A stretch of 64,000 bases of DNA from an uncultured Sutterella sp. (GCA_937943605.1 CALEAW010000084.1:32122-96121), one strand, 5' to 3'; shown: positions 7,627-16,595, counted from the first letter of the stretch. Numbers and translations are program-made. The notes: generated from the sequence alone by a model not told the origin.

Positions 7627-7686
7627 TTTAAAAAAATGAACTGTAGCCAATACGGACAGCAAACTCGCTCAAACGCTGTCCGAAGT

Positions 7687-8640
7687 TCAGTGGGTAAGCT
7701 TTTCAAGTGTGATGCCGGCATCCGCGACTGCATGCTTGAAAAGGACGAGATCTTCCCACGCCTTGGCTTTCGCATCAGGCGAACGAAGAAGATAAGAAGG
7801 ATGGTAGGTAACAATTGCTTTGGTTGTTAAGTCACCCACTGTCACTTCATGGACGCGCCCGCGGCACGACCCAATGGTGACTTCAGGACCCACTTGCAAG
7901 AGACTTTGCACTGCAAAGCGACCCATGATCAAAATCACATCAGGACGCACAAGCGCCAACTGGCGACGTAAGAAGGCCGCACAGCAATTCACTTCAGCAG
8001 GTGCCGGATTACGATTTCCGGGCGGACGACATTTCAACACATTCATGATGGCAATATCACGATTGCGTTCTACGCCGACACTTTCGAGCATCTGCGTGAG
8101 GAGTTGTCCAGATTTACCTACAAAAGGAATACCTTGAAGGTCTTCTTCGCTACCTGGCGCCTCACCCACAAGCGCAATACGTACCCCTGGTCCGCCTTCA
8201 GCAAAGACCACATGTTGACGACTCTTTGACATCGAGCAGCACGAACATGTCTTCGCAAGTGCTTCTAACGTACCCCAGTCGGCATTCGGAATGGCTTGCG
8301 CCAAGGCTGGATCCATTTCGAGTTTTGCCGCTTGAGGCGTAACGGAGGTGACAGGTTGTATTGGCGTCGTGGGGCGCGAATGGGCAGGCTTAGCCGATGC
8401 ACGCACGCTGTGCGCCCCTTCAAAAGGCGCACTCTGTGTTGCGGCCGTCGGCACACTAGGCCTTGCCGGCAATGAACCCGTCGTCATCGAAGGACGCACA
8501 GGGGCGGAGTTTGGTGCCGGTGTGGGTTCACGGCGAAGTAACGCAGTTTCAGCCAACGTCACATCTTCCGTTTCTCGCAGAATCCACTGTGGACCAATCT
8601 CTAAAGCATCCCAAACTTGGCTTTCACTGACGCTCAGCAT
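7687..8640 (-). CDS. Family 4 (iron-sulfur) uracil-DNA glycosylase
   Basis: Removes uracil from DNA at the start of base-excision repair. The catalytic half shows GEAPGSEEDLQGIPFVG (159-175) and HPSYLLR (280-286). Likely [4Fe-4S] cysteines are C132/C135, C204 (LKCRPPGNR) and C220. The protein is 317 residues; about 100 N-terminal residues form a Pro/Ala/Ser/Thr-rich segment, a phage-SPO1-polymerase-like extension common in Betaproteobacteria. It is the last gene of the tsaB-rimI operon, starting two bases after the rimI stop. No family 1 ung gene is in the window. Confidence 0.9.
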   Translation of the reverse strand: MLSVSESQVWDALEIGPQWILRETEDVTLAETALLRREPTPAPNSAPVRPSMTTGSLPARPSVPTAATQSAPFEGAHSVRASAKPAHSRPTTPIQPVTSVTPQAAKLEMDPALAQAIPNADWGTLEALAKTCSCCSMSKSRQHVVFAEGGPGVRIALVGEAPGSEEDLQGIPFVGKSGQLLTQMLESVGVERNRDIAIMNVLKCRPPGNRNPAPAEVNCCAAFLRRQLALVRPDVILIMGRFAVQSLLQVGPEVTIGSCRGRVHEVTVGDLTTKAIVTYHPSYLLRSPDAKAKAWEDLVLFKHAVADAGITLEKLTH

Positions 8641-8642
8641 GC

Positions 8643-9101
8643 TTAGCCTCCGAATTCACGGGTCATTAATACCGCATGTTCTCGGCCATCAGCCGTGCGG
8701 TAATAGTTTTTGCGAAGTCCGACACGCGCAAAGTCACTCGACTCATAAAGACGAATGGCTCGCACATTGGATTCACGGACTTCTAAGTGGCAGCGCGTGC
8801 AATTATCGTTTTGCATGCGTGTAAGCATGTGGTTAAGCATCGCGCGACCATAGCCTTTCCCTTGATCGTCGGGTCTCACGCCAATCGTCAAGAGTTCAGC
8901 TTCATCCAGGACAGGCATCACGACCGCCCAGGCTTGAATCGTATCGTCATTGTCGACCATGACTTCACAAGACCAACCGTTTTTAGGGACGTCAAGAAAA
9001 TCCCCCGCCGTCCAAGGCGTGGGTTCGACTAAAGCTTCAAGGCGAGCAAGTTCAACCTCGTCGCCAGCACGGTAGGCTCGAAAAGTATGAGACGGTGTCA
9101 C
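8643..9101 (-). CDS. rimI: Ribosomal protein bS18-alanine N-acetyltransferase
   Basis: GNAT acetyltransferase acting on the N-terminal alanine of ribosomal protein bS18; 152 residues. The acetyl-CoA loop is IGVRPDDQGKGYGRAML (73-89). Catalytic residues are E107 (HLEVRESN) and Y119, followed by the RimI-typical F-x-x-VGLRKNYY ending. Translation starts with GTG at 9101, overlapping the tsaB stop in a GTGA, so the two genes are coupled. A GGAG eight bases upstream supports this start. The tsaB-rimI pairing is conserved in many Proteobacteria. Confidence 0.92.
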   Translation of the reverse strand: MTPSHTFRAYRAGDEVELARLEALVEPTPWTAGDFLDVPKNGWSCEVMVDNDDTIQAWAVVMPVLDEAELLTIGVRPDDQGKGYGRAMLNHMLTRMQNDNCTRCHLEVRESNVRAIRLYESSDFARVGLRKNYYRTADGREHAVLMTREFGG

Positions 9102-9823
9102 AAACGCTCTCCTCGGGCACGTTCCTGCATGGTCAAAGCCACGCGATCGCGCACATATAGGGGCGAAGCTAAAGAAGGCATCACAGTACGGCCTTCGGCT
9201 TCAGCCACAAAGCCAAGCTTTGCGACCGACAAAATCATGTCTGCGGGGATTGTATAAAGCGGTAACGTATCGGGCAACTGCATCTCGTTGGCATAGACCA
9301 CTTGCGCAGACCCACAAAGCGCATCCGCCTTCGCGGCATCAAGCCAAGCGACCGCGTCTTCGGGTTTGACAAGTTGCGGCGCCAAAACTTCTTTGAGTCC
9401 GCGCGCGTCATCCGTGACTTCATAAAGGGCGCTATAGGCTTCATGCATACGGGCGTCATTCATCACGGCTAAACGCGTACCCACGGCTAAGCCTTCAGCC
9501 TTGGCCGTTGCGCTTGCGTCCGCTTCCAAGTTACCGATGCAAGCCACCTGCGTCTGTAGTGCCCAAGCAATCCCTTGTGCCACACCACAGGCGACACGCA
9601 GTCCTGTAAAGCTACCCGGGCCAGCGCCAAACGCCGTCAAGGCAACATCAGATTTGCTCGCACCACACTCCGCCAACAATTCATCAATCATGGCAAGGAT
9701 GCGTTCAGCATGGCGATTACCCACGGCCTCAGATTTCCAAGCACAGGCTTGACCATCACGACTTAAAAGGGCTGCACTGCACTGCTGATGTGCGGTATCG
9801 ATAGCAAGAATAAAGGAAGGCAT
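9098..9823 (-). CDS. tsaB: tRNA threonylcarbamoyladenosine biosynthesis protein TsaB
   Basis: Non-catalytic ASKHA-fold partner of TsaD in forming t6A37 of ANN-decoding tRNAs. The 241-residue protein begins ILAIDTAHQQCSAAL (ATPase-like phosphate loop) and contains FGAGPGSFTGLRVACGVAQG at about 66-85, the TsaB hallmark. It is first in a three-gene operon with rimI and the uracil glycosylase. The ATG at 9823 has no strong ribosome binding site but gives a normal N-terminus. Confidence 0.93.
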   Translation of the reverse strand: MPSFILAIDTAHQQCSAALLSRDGQACAWKSEAVGNRHAERILAMIDELLAECGASKSDVALTAFGAGPGSFTGLRVACGVAQGIAWALQTQVACIGNLEADASATAKAEGLAVGTRLAVMNDARMHEAYSALYEVTDDARGLKEVLAPQLVKPEDAVAWLDAAKADALCGSAQVVYANEMQLPDTLPLYTIPADMILSVAKLGFVAEAEGRTVMPSLASPLYVRDRVALTMQERARGERL

Positions 9824-9955
9824 TTTGTGTTTCTTTGGACGCGCACCGATGGCGCAACTAATGTGCGGCTCATTATACCATCGAGGGTAATATGGTCAGT
9901 CTCATTAAACTAGGCCCGTCCGCAACCATCGAACCTCAAGAGAACCTATCAACAT

Positions 9956-9988
9956 GAAAAAGGCGAACACCCTGTTTGATGCTCGCCC
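9956..9988 (-). terminator. Intrinsic terminator after the small exported protein gene
   Basis: On the minus strand GGCGAGCA pairs with TGTTCGCC (one G-U) and is followed by TTTTT. Confidence 0.72.
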
Positions 9989-10014
9989 TAAAATTTGACT
10001 TCAATGTTGTCAGC

Positions 10015-10473
10015 TTAACGCACTGGTGTGCTCTCAGCCGTATGCGTACCGCCCGAATAAGCATGGCTTCCGACACGTTGCACATGAAACTCTTTAATTT
10101 GTTTACGTAAGAGCATGCGCTCTTCGCGACGCAACTTGCGCGTTTCGTGATTCGCCGCTTTTTGAACCTGTTGGCTACAGAAACGCTGACGCAAACGTTC
10201 ACGCTCATTCACCGACAAGTGTTCGCGCAACTCGTTTCGTTCGGCTTGCCCCATGCTACGCCAATGCATCGCACGTGAGACTTCGTCAAGGTACGGCCAA
10301 ATTTCAGCACGGTCGTCAGCAGACATGTGGTCCCACGTCTGAACACAGGGCGCAGTGCCCTTGTCGGCACACACGTCATTTTTAGTCAAATCGACCGGGG
10401 ACGCTCCCGTTGTCATGGCACTGACCGAACCGCACCCTAAACACAATAGCAAGATAAAAGCGCTGTGACGCAT
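10015..10473 (-). CDS. Small exported protein, DUF3106-like
   Basis: 152 residues. The start at 10473 gives MRHSAFILLLCLGCGSVSA, a Sec signal peptide probably cut after SVSA. LGC is a poor lipobox, so a lipoprotein is less likely. The mature part has two cysteine-containing segments, then ER/LR-rich helices (QAERNELREHLSVNERERLR) with alternating W and R. That pattern resembles DUF3106 periplasmic proteins of Betaproteobacteria. It ends in a basic helix and a flexible tail. No function is known. The open frame continues upstream, but those residues lack export features and would bury the signal peptide. Confidence 0.6.
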   Translation of the reverse strand: MRHSAFILLLCLGCGSVSAMTTGASPVDLTKNDVCADKGTAPCVQTWDHMSADDRAEIWPYLDEVSRAMHWRSMGQAERNELREHLSVNERERLRQRFCSQQVQKAANHETRKLRREERMLLRKQIKEFHVQRVGSHAYSGGTHTAESTPVR

Positions 10474-10877
10474 ATACGTTTCCGTCAAAATCTCTGCAAG
10501 GACTATAGCAGTTTTAGGACTACATCTCCTCACAGCGTTTCCATGTTGATCCATGAAAGGCGTATTCTTGGTACGGGTTTCTACCAACCAAACACCTGCT
10601 TAGCGGCATAGAACCGTCTAAGCCATCCGCCTTTTTAACTTAATCTCAATACTACATTCCCTTGGAAATAAAGGGCGAAACGAGAATAAGCGAGCTGTTA
10701 ACAACCCCGCAAATTTGTAACATGATTTTGTTTTTACCCCACAACCTATTTGTAACAGGCGACAATAGATCTAACGAATAAAGCGTACGATGTACGCAAC
10801 AGGGCTTTCTTGAGTCACAAAGCAATGGGCTTTACACTCAAACAAAGCCTCTATCTCTTCTTTATGGAGAAATTAAA
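10474..10877. other. 404-base gene-free stretch: divergent promoter region upstream of ompR
   Basis: No coding gene is supported. It is AT-richer than the flanks and holds two TTTGTAACA repeats (annotated separately), a TGTTAACA (near 10696), and a palindrome GCGTAC-GAT-GTACGC at 10783-10797, about 85 bases before the ompR start. The rest is unremarkable. Confidence 0.6.
10714..10757 (+). promoter_or_regulatory. Two direct TTTGTAACA repeats upstream of ompR (possible OmpR sites)
   Basis: TTTGTAACA occurs at 10714-10722 and again at 10749-10757, 35 bases apart and on the same DNA face only approximately. GTAACA/GAAACA half-sites in tandem are typical of OmpR-family binding, so autoregulation is plausible. 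Not tested against a matrix. Confidence 0.35.
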
Positions 10878-11597
10878 GTGGAACGTACTCCTAAGATCCT
10901 CGTTGTTGATGACGACCCGCGCCTTCGTGACCTTTTGCGTCGCTACCTCGGTGAAAACGGCTTCCAGGTTTTCGTGAGCGAAAACGGGGCTGCCATGAAT
11001 CGCCTTTGGGTACGCGAACGCTTTGATGCATTGATTCTTGACTTGATGATGCCGGGCGAAGACGGCTTGCAGATTTTGCGTCGCCTCCGTGCAGCCAAGG
11101 ACACGACGCCGGTCATCATGTTGACGGCTCGCGGCGAAGAAGTCGACCGTATTGTGGGTCTTGAACTTGGCGCCGACGACTACATCGCCAAGCCCTTTAA
11201 CCCGCGCGAACTCTTGGCTCGCGTGCATGCTGTGCTTCGCCGCCGTCCGGCTGGTGACGCCCCGGGTGCACCGTCCTTAGAAACCGAAACGGTTCGCTTT
11301 GGCGAATTCGAACTCGACTTGAGCACGCGTGTTCTCAAGAAGAACGGCGAACCGCAGCCTTTGACGACGGGTGAATTTGCTGTACTGAAGGCCTTTGCTC
11401 GCCATCCGCGTCAGCCGCTCTCTCGCGATAAGCTCATGGAAATGGCTCGCGGTCGTGAATACGAAGCCTTTGACCGTTCGCTTGACGTTCAGGTTTCTCG
11501 TCTTCGTAAGTTGATCGAACCCGATCCTTCTAAGCCGCGTTACCTCCAGACGGTTTGGGGTCTTGGTTACGTCTTTATTCCGGACGGTCACAACTAA
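10878..11597 (+). CDS. ompR: OmpR-family response regulator (OmpR/RisA type)
   Basis: DNA-binding regulator of an envelope/osmotic two-component system; 239 residues. Receiver domain 1-120 with acidic pocket D11-D13, phospho-acceptor D55 and K105 (YIAKPF). A winged-helix domain (about 135-235) ends with YLQTVWGLGYVFIPDG. The N-terminus KILVVDDDPRLRDLLRRYL is characteristic of OmpR and of RisA of Bordetella. GTG start at 10878, with GGAG eight bases upstream. Codon use is highly biased, suggesting abundant protein. The cognate kinase lies downstream beyond an intrinsic terminator. Confidence 0.93.
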   Translation: MERTPKILVVDDDPRLRDLLRRYLGENGFQVFVSENGAAMNRLWVRERFDALILDLMMPGEDGLQILRRLRAAKDTTPVIMLTARGEEVDRIVGLELGADDYIAKPFNPRELLARVHAVLRRRPAGDAPGAPSLETETVRFGEFELDLSTRVLKKNGEPQPLTTGEFAVLKAFARHPRQPLSRDKLMEMARGREYEAFDRSLDVQVSRLRKLIEPDPSKPRYLQTVWGLGYVFIPDGHN

Positions 11598-11626
11598 TTA
11601 GACAGATCACAAACGTCTACAAATTT

Positions 11627-11660
11627 GGGCTCTTCCTCGCAAAGGGAAGAGCCCTTTTTC
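11627..11660 (+). terminator. Intrinsic terminator between ompR and envZ
   Basis: A perfect ten-base stem, GGGCTCTTCC (11627-11636) / GGAAGAGCCC (11645-11654), then TTTTT. It should reduce envZ transcription relative to ompR. Confidence 0.85.
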
Positions 11661-11720
11661 GTGAGAAGTCGGTAAACTCTTACCTATCAGAGAACCTCTC
11701 TATTCAGTCGGATTACTCTC

Positions 11721-13151
11721 ATGCTTTCGCTAAGCCGCAATCATCGCCCTAGTCTTTTCTGGCGAACCTTTATTTTGTTGTGCGGCCTGATTTTTTTCAG
11801 TGTCGTCGGTTGGCTTCAAAGTTTTAGAGTCTTGTCTGAGCTCCCTTATTCTCAAGGGGTTGCTCAACACATTGTCTCTACAGCTAACCTCACTAAATAT
11901 GCTCTCGTCACGGCAGACCCACTCTTTCGCGTGGATCTCCTGAAGTTGCTCGCTGCGCGTGAAGGGCTTTTACTTTCACCGCGTGAACCAACCGACCGTG
12001 TTCAAGTCCTCTCAGGGGACGGCTTTAATGGCCTCATTGAACAGTTGGTCAAGCATTCGTTGGGCACTGATACCGTTTTAGCCTCGAGCGTCAATGACGT
12101 GGCTGGCCTTTGGGTCTCAGTCGACATTGATGGCGACGCCTATTGGATGCAAACCGATAGTGGCATCTTGGATCCCCCCTTGGGGACTGCCTGGCTTTGG
12201 TGGGCACTGGCTGCCTGCTTGGCGAGCCTTTTTGGTGCAACGCTTTTAACGCGTCACGTCATTGATCCGCTTGCCAAACTTTCGCTTGTGGCTACGCAGC
12301 TCGGGCAAGGCAAGGTTCCTGATCCCTTGCCTGAGGACGCTGGCACCGCCGAAATCCAAGCCGTGAACATGAGCTTTAACCATATGGTGCAGGATTTACG
12401 CCGTATGGAAGCAGACCGTGAGCTTTTGTTAGCGGGCGTCAGTCACGACTTACGTACCCCTATCACACGTTTACGTCTTGAAGTCGAATTAGCTGACCTT
12501 CCTGAAGACTCTCGCGCCGCAATGGTGAGTGACTTGGAACAGATGGAAAACATCGTGAACCAGTTCCTCTCCTACGCTCGCCATAGTCATGAAGAGCAAG
12601 AGTTGGTCAATTTGGGCGAAGCCGTTGAAGCGGCCATGTCAAATGCTCGCTTGTCCAACGACACCTCAATTAAGGTTACGAGTTCGATTGCACCTAACGT
12701 CTTTGTGATGGCGCACCCCTTGGAACTCTCGCGTGCTGTGCAGAACCTCTTTACGAACGCCATGCGTTATGGCCGCAGTGACGACGGTATTTTGCGTCTC
12801 CACGTGACCGCTGACCTTGCTCGCGATGGCAAAAATGCAGTACTTGCCGTGGGTGATGAAGGGGCAGGCTTACCTGCAGCGGAACGCGAACGCGTGATGC
12901 GCCCCTTTGAACGCGGTGAAAGTGCACGTAGCGGTGTAACAGGCACGGGGTTAGGACTAGCCATTGTTGAACGCATTGTTCGTCGTTCTGGCGGTAGCGT
13001 TCAACTTGATGACATGACGCCGCACGGGTTACTCGTTCGTGTGATCTTCCCAGTCACCGACCCTGAAGCCCACAAGTCTCGTGAGCAAAAACTAGCTCGA
13101 GAACAAGAAAAGCTTGAGAAGAAAATGCTCAAAGGACAGCAGAAGAACTAA
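11721..13151 (+). CDS. envZ: EnvZ/RisS-type sensor histidine kinase
   Basis: Inner-membrane kinase partner of OmpR, 476 residues. Membrane helix 1 at about 14-34, a periplasmic segment of about 120 residues, helix 2 at about 156-177, and HAMP at 178-230. Dimerisation/phosphotransfer box LLLAGVSHDLRTPITR with H242. The ATP domain has the N box (NLFTNAMRYG), G1 (GDEGAGLP) and GTGLGLAIV. A lysine/glutamate-rich tail of about 25 residues follows the catalytic domain and is unusual. The start lacks a clear ribosome binding site. The gene is 123 bases downstream of ompR. Confidence 0.92.
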   Translation: MLSLSRNHRPSLFWRTFILLCGLIFFSVVGWLQSFRVLSELPYSQGVAQHIVSTANLTKYALVTADPLFRVDLLKLLAAREGLLLSPREPTDRVQVLSGDGFNGLIEQLVKHSLGTDTVLASSVNDVAGLWVSVDIDGDAYWMQTDSGILDPPLGTAWLWWALAACLASLFGATLLTRHVIDPLAKLSLVATQLGQGKVPDPLPEDAGTAEIQAVNMSFNHMVQDLRRMEADRELLLAGVSHDLRTPITRLRLEVELADLPEDSRAAMVSDLEQMENIVNQFLSYARHSHEEQELVNLGEAVEAAMSNARLSNDTSIKVTSSIAPNVFVMAHPLELSRAVQNLFTNAMRYGRSDDGILRLHVTADLARDGKNAVLAVGDEGAGLPAAERERVMRPFERGESARSGVTGTGLGLAIVERIVRRSGGSVQLDDMTPHGLLVRVIFPVTDPEAHKSREQKLAREQEKLEKKMLKGQQKN

Positions 13152-13164
13152 AAATCTTCATTGA

Positions 13165-13201
13165 AAAAAGGGTTGCTCGACTGATACGGGCAACCCTTTT
13201 T
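13165..13201. terminator. Bidirectional terminator between envZ and ispDF
   Basis: AAAAAGGGTTGC (13165-13176) pairs perfectly with GCAACCCTTTTT (13190-13201); it works for both convergent genes. Confidence 0.87.
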
Positions 13202-13221
13202 GATGTTTTAAACGAAAGGCA

Positions 13222-14403
13222 TTAGCTCGACATACGGCTCATCAAAACCACCGCTTGTGCCATCATCCCTTCCATGCGACCGACGGCATCCATCTTTTCG
13301 TTGGTCTTAGCTTTGACATTGACGACCTCTTCTGAGACACCCAAGGTCTCTGCCACCGATGCGCGAATCGCAGGCATATGTGGGCCAATCTTGGGGCGTT
13401 CAGCAACGATCGTGGCGTCGCAATTCACAACTGTCCACCCCTTTTCTTTAGCCAAAGCAACAACCGCCTTCAAAAGCATGCGACTATCAGCCCCTTTCCA
13501 CTTTGGGTCAGAAGGCGGAAAATGCTGACCGATGTCACCCAAGGCTGCCGCCCCTAACATCGCATCCGTAATGGCGTGCAACAACACGTCCGCATCTGAA
13601 TGGCCATCGAGTCCCAATTCAAACGGAATCTCAACACCACCCAAAATTAGCGGACGACCTTCAACGAGGCGATGGGAGTCATACCCCTGACCAACACGAA
13701 ATGGAACCACTGAACTATCTCCTAAGATAAGACTTGCTAGCACCGCATCCGAGGGCTCTGTCACTTTGATATTGGTAGAGCGCCCTGGCACCACTTTGAC
13801 TGGACGACCTAAACGCTCCATGGCGCTTGCTTCATCAGTAATGCCCGTCAGGTCACCCGAGAGCGCCTTAATCAACTCATGTACGCGGAACATTTGTGGC
13901 GTTGCTGCGCGCCAGAGATCAGCGCGTGGCACTGTTTCTACGATTCGATGCGAAGTATCGGCACGCTTAATAGTATCGGCAACAGGTACGGCCAAAATTC
14001 CCCCCGCCACGGTACTATCCCCCAACACTTCATCAATCAACCGAGCGGCTTCAGAAGGACGCAGGCAAGGACGAGCTGCATCGTGAACGAGAACCCAGGC
14101 ATCACGATCAAAGCCCGCATTAATTAGGCCATTCACCACAGACTCAGCACGCTCTCGACCACCGCAACGTAACACGCGAACATTGCTCGGAAAATGCTGA
14201 GAGACCTCGTCAATATAGGGATCGGTCGGACTCACGACCACCACGATTTCATCGACGCGTGACACATCACGCAAAGCACGAACCGTATGCGTCAACATGG
14301 CATCCATGCCGAACTTCATGTACTGCTTAGGTGTCCCTAAACCCATACGACTTCCGACGCCGGCAGCGCAAATTAAACCGACTACTTTTGGAGCTTGCGT
14401 CAT
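13222..14403 (-). CDS. ispDF: Bifunctional IspD/IspF (MEP pathway isoprenoid synthesis)
   Basis: A single 393-residue chain fuses two non-consecutive MEP-pathway enzymes. IspD (2-C-methyl-D-erythritol 4-phosphate cytidylyltransferase), residues 1 to about 230: CAAGVGSRMGLGTPKQY, HDAARP, TDEASAME. IspF (2-C-methyl-D-erythritol 2,4-cyclodiphosphate synthase), from about 235: RVGQGYDSHRL metal site, LDGHSDADVLLHAITDAMLGAA, and GRMEGMMAQA near the end. The start ATG at 14403 has AAGGA seven bases upstream. Both halves look intact. Fusion is familiar in Alpha- and Epsilonproteobacteria; Betaproteobacteria usually have separate adjacent ispD and ispF. Confidence 0.94.
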   Translation of the reverse strand: MTQAPKVVGLICAAGVGSRMGLGTPKQYMKFGMDAMLTHTVRALRDVSRVDEIVVVVSPTDPYIDEVSQHFPSNVRVLRCGGRERAESVVNGLINAGFDRDAWVLVHDAARPCLRPSEAARLIDEVLGDSTVAGGILAVPVADTIKRADTSHRIVETVPRADLWRAATPQMFRVHELIKALSGDLTGITDEASAMERLGRPVKVVPGRSTNIKVTEPSDAVLASLILGDSSVVPFRVGQGYDSHRLVEGRPLILGGVEIPFELGLDGHSDADVLLHAITDAMLGAAALGDIGQHFPPSDPKWKGADSRMLLKAVVALAKEKGWTVVNCDATIVAERPKIGPHMPAIRASVAETLGVSEEVVNVKAKTNEKMDAVGRMEGMMAQAVVLMSRMSS

Positions 14404-14552
14404 GAGTGATTCCTTCAAAAATTCGGATGACGAACAATGCCTTCATTGTACCTTGCGCGTCGAATAAGGTTTTCCCGCACCAAAACGGTAAATGTCGAAA
14501 TATCCGTTAAGATCGATTGAAATACTCCCCATTTTCAACGGATTTTTTCATC

Positions 14553-16199
14553 ATGCAGTCGCTAATTCACCTCGCAGGCGGTATCGCCTTGCTTCTTTGG
14601 GGCGCCTACATGGTTAAGACCGGGATGCTTCGTGCCTTTGGCGTGGCACTCCGGGATTTTCTCTCGGCACACCTAAAAAATCGCGTTGTTGCCTTGGTCT
14701 CTGGAACGACACTAGCGTCGCTCCTTCAGAGTTCTACTGCTGGCACCTTGATTATTGCCAGTATTCAAGCAGAAGGCTTCCTAACCACCGGTATGGCTTT
14801 TGCCGCCATCCTTGGCGCAGACTTCGGTAGCGCTTTGATGACGCGTATCTTGACCTTTGACTTGTCGTTCTTGTCTCCTCTCATGATTTTGATCGGGACA
14901 TGCTTCTTCTTTATCCGTCGGGCGGATACAAGACAAGGTCAGTTCGGTCGAATTTTGATTGGGCTAGGCATCATCATGCTGGCCTTGAGTTTAATTGTCA
15001 GTGCCACGCAGCCCGTGCGCACCAGTACTGAACTCGCCCCCATTTTCCAACAGATCTCGAATTCTCCCTTGCTCGCGATCGGCTTAGGCCTCTTATTGGG
15101 CTTTGGTTGCTTCTCAAGTTTGGCTGCTGTGATCATTGCGTCTGGCCTAGTAACCGCTGGCGTGATTCCTGTGTCGACCGGGCTTTGGGTGGCTTTAGGT
15201 GCTGACATCGAAAGCACCATCTTAGCCTTACTTACCACCATGACCGCAAGTCGCATTGGTCGTCGTGGTCCTGTAGCCAATACCATTTGGCGATTTACGA
15301 TGCTCTCTTTAACGGGTGTCGCCCTCGCCTTGGTGCCTATGATCACTGAAGTTTTCGCGTCAGTCCCTGATAGCGTGATTTACTTCCATGTTGCCTTGAA
15401 CCTAACGTTAGGGCTTCTTGGTCTTTTCTTTATCAAGCCCCTTTCGGCTATTGCAGAACGCATTATTCCTTCTGAAGAACCTCAAGATCAACGTAAAGCT
15501 GGTCGTTCGCTTTTTGCGAAGGAAAACCTGATTTCGTCAGGTATGTCTCTTAAAGTTGCCGCTTCTGAGGTCACAAAAATCGTGGCTGACCTACGCGACT
15601 TTTGGACGGAGCTCGATCTTCTCTTAAAGCTTAATCCTGCCGAAGGCGAGATTCTCGTGATGCATGACCGTGCGAACTATCTCACACAGCGTAGTAGCAC
15701 CGTGACGCGTTATTTGAATCTCGTGATGCACGGTCAGCTCACTAACGAAGAAGCAATTGAATGGCAATACTTAAAAAATGTTAATGGCTCAATCAAATTT
15801 GCGATTAAAACCATTGACCGCATCATTACAGTGACGACAACGCAGAAGGTTCGCAAGAACTTAGCCTTCACTGACGATGGTCTTCATGAGTTGCAACAAC
15901 TTCATGGTCGAGTCTTAGCCTGTATTGATCAGCTACATGTGATCTTGTTGGAACCCGATCCAGAAAAGCGTCGTGCCTTATCGGACACGCTCAATGAAAT
16001 TCGTGAAGCCATTCTTCGTGAAAGCTATGATCTCACGTTACACCATATGGAACGTGTCACTAAAGGGATGTCGGGCGCCATCGAAACCAGTGCTCTTCAT
16101 CTTGAACTGCAGTCCCTCTTTAATCGCTTCTGCGGATTAATTGGGTCCGCAGCTAGCATCGAATACGGGATGCCTAATGAACCCACGTCGCACAATTAA
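14553..16199 (+). CDS. Na/Pi-cotransporter family membrane protein with PhoU-like tail
   Basis: 548 residues. The N-terminal half has two inverted transporter repeats. The first carries the phosphate-transport signature LLQSSTAGT (Q59-S60-S61-T62). The corresponding place in the second reads FGCFSSLAAV, so the usual Q-S-S is altered. Residues from about 330 onward are a soluble helical PhoU-like domain. NptA/YjbB-type proteins move phosphate with sodium; whether this one does is uncertain given the altered second motif. ATG 14553 is chosen over a TTG at 14517 because it gives a normal membrane start. A long hairpin terminator follows. Confidence 0.82.
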   Translation: MQSLIHLAGGIALLLWGAYMVKTGMLRAFGVALRDFLSAHLKNRVVALVSGTTLASLLQSSTAGTLIIASIQAEGFLTTGMAFAAILGADFGSALMTRILTFDLSFLSPLMILIGTCFFFIRRADTRQGQFGRILIGLGIIMLALSLIVSATQPVRTSTELAPIFQQISNSPLLAIGLGLLLGFGCFSSLAAVIIASGLVTAGVIPVSTGLWVALGADIESTILALLTTMTASRIGRRGPVANTIWRFTMLSLTGVALALVPMITEVFASVPDSVIYFHVALNLTLGLLGLFFIKPLSAIAERIIPSEEPQDQRKAGRSLFAKENLISSGMSLKVAASEVTKIVADLRDFWTELDLLLKLNPAEGEILVMHDRANYLTQRSSTVTRYLNLVMHGQLTNEEAIEWQYLKNVNGSIKFAIKTIDRIITVTTTQKVRKNLAFTDDGLHELQQLHGRVLACIDQLHVILLEPDPEKRRALSDTLNEIREAILRESYDLTLHHMERVTKGMSGAIETSALHLELQSLFNRFCGLIGSAASIEYGMPNEPTSHN

Positions 16200-16595
16200 G
16201 ACCTCTGTCCGGCTCTGTTTTGGTGCATAACACCGCTATCCGAACGTCAATTTCGAAGTGATTTTGAACTTCTTTTGGAGTTATTTCGAAGATTTGACGT
16301 TCGGATTTTGCTTTTTTTGGGACTTTTTCGGATTACCCTCCTCTTTTTCTACCCCGCCTTAAACACCAGTCCACATTCAATCTTCTCTTCTCTAAGAGAG
16401 GCAATCCCCCTTCATCAAAAGACAAAACAACACCTCATCCTCACGGATTAATCCACTTATCCCGTAGGGTTTTCCTGCATCAAAATCCGTTTTTTTAGCC
16501 TCTTTAATTCGCCAAAATTGCCCACAACTGTTTTCGTGTGCTCTCAACACACAAACCATTTTCAAATTAATTTAGAAATCCACAGGAGAATTCCG
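16200..16595. other. 396-base gene-free stretch: transporter terminator and fadL leader
   Basis: The first 120 bases hold a large terminator hairpin (annotated). The remaining AT-rich part precedes a porin gene and probably contains its promoter. I could not pick a convincing -35/-10 pair. No gene is supported; the open frame from 16518 is simply the upstream extension of the porin frame. Confidence 0.6.
16238..16318 (+). terminator. Large hairpin terminator after the Na/Pi-type gene
   Basis: Outer stem of 13 perfect pairs, ATCCGAACGTCAA (16238-16250) / TTGACGTTCGGAT (16294-16306), followed by TTTGCTTTTTTT. The 43-base interior can fold further: TTCGAA segments on each side and AACTTC/GGAGTT at the tip. 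Confidence 0.78.
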
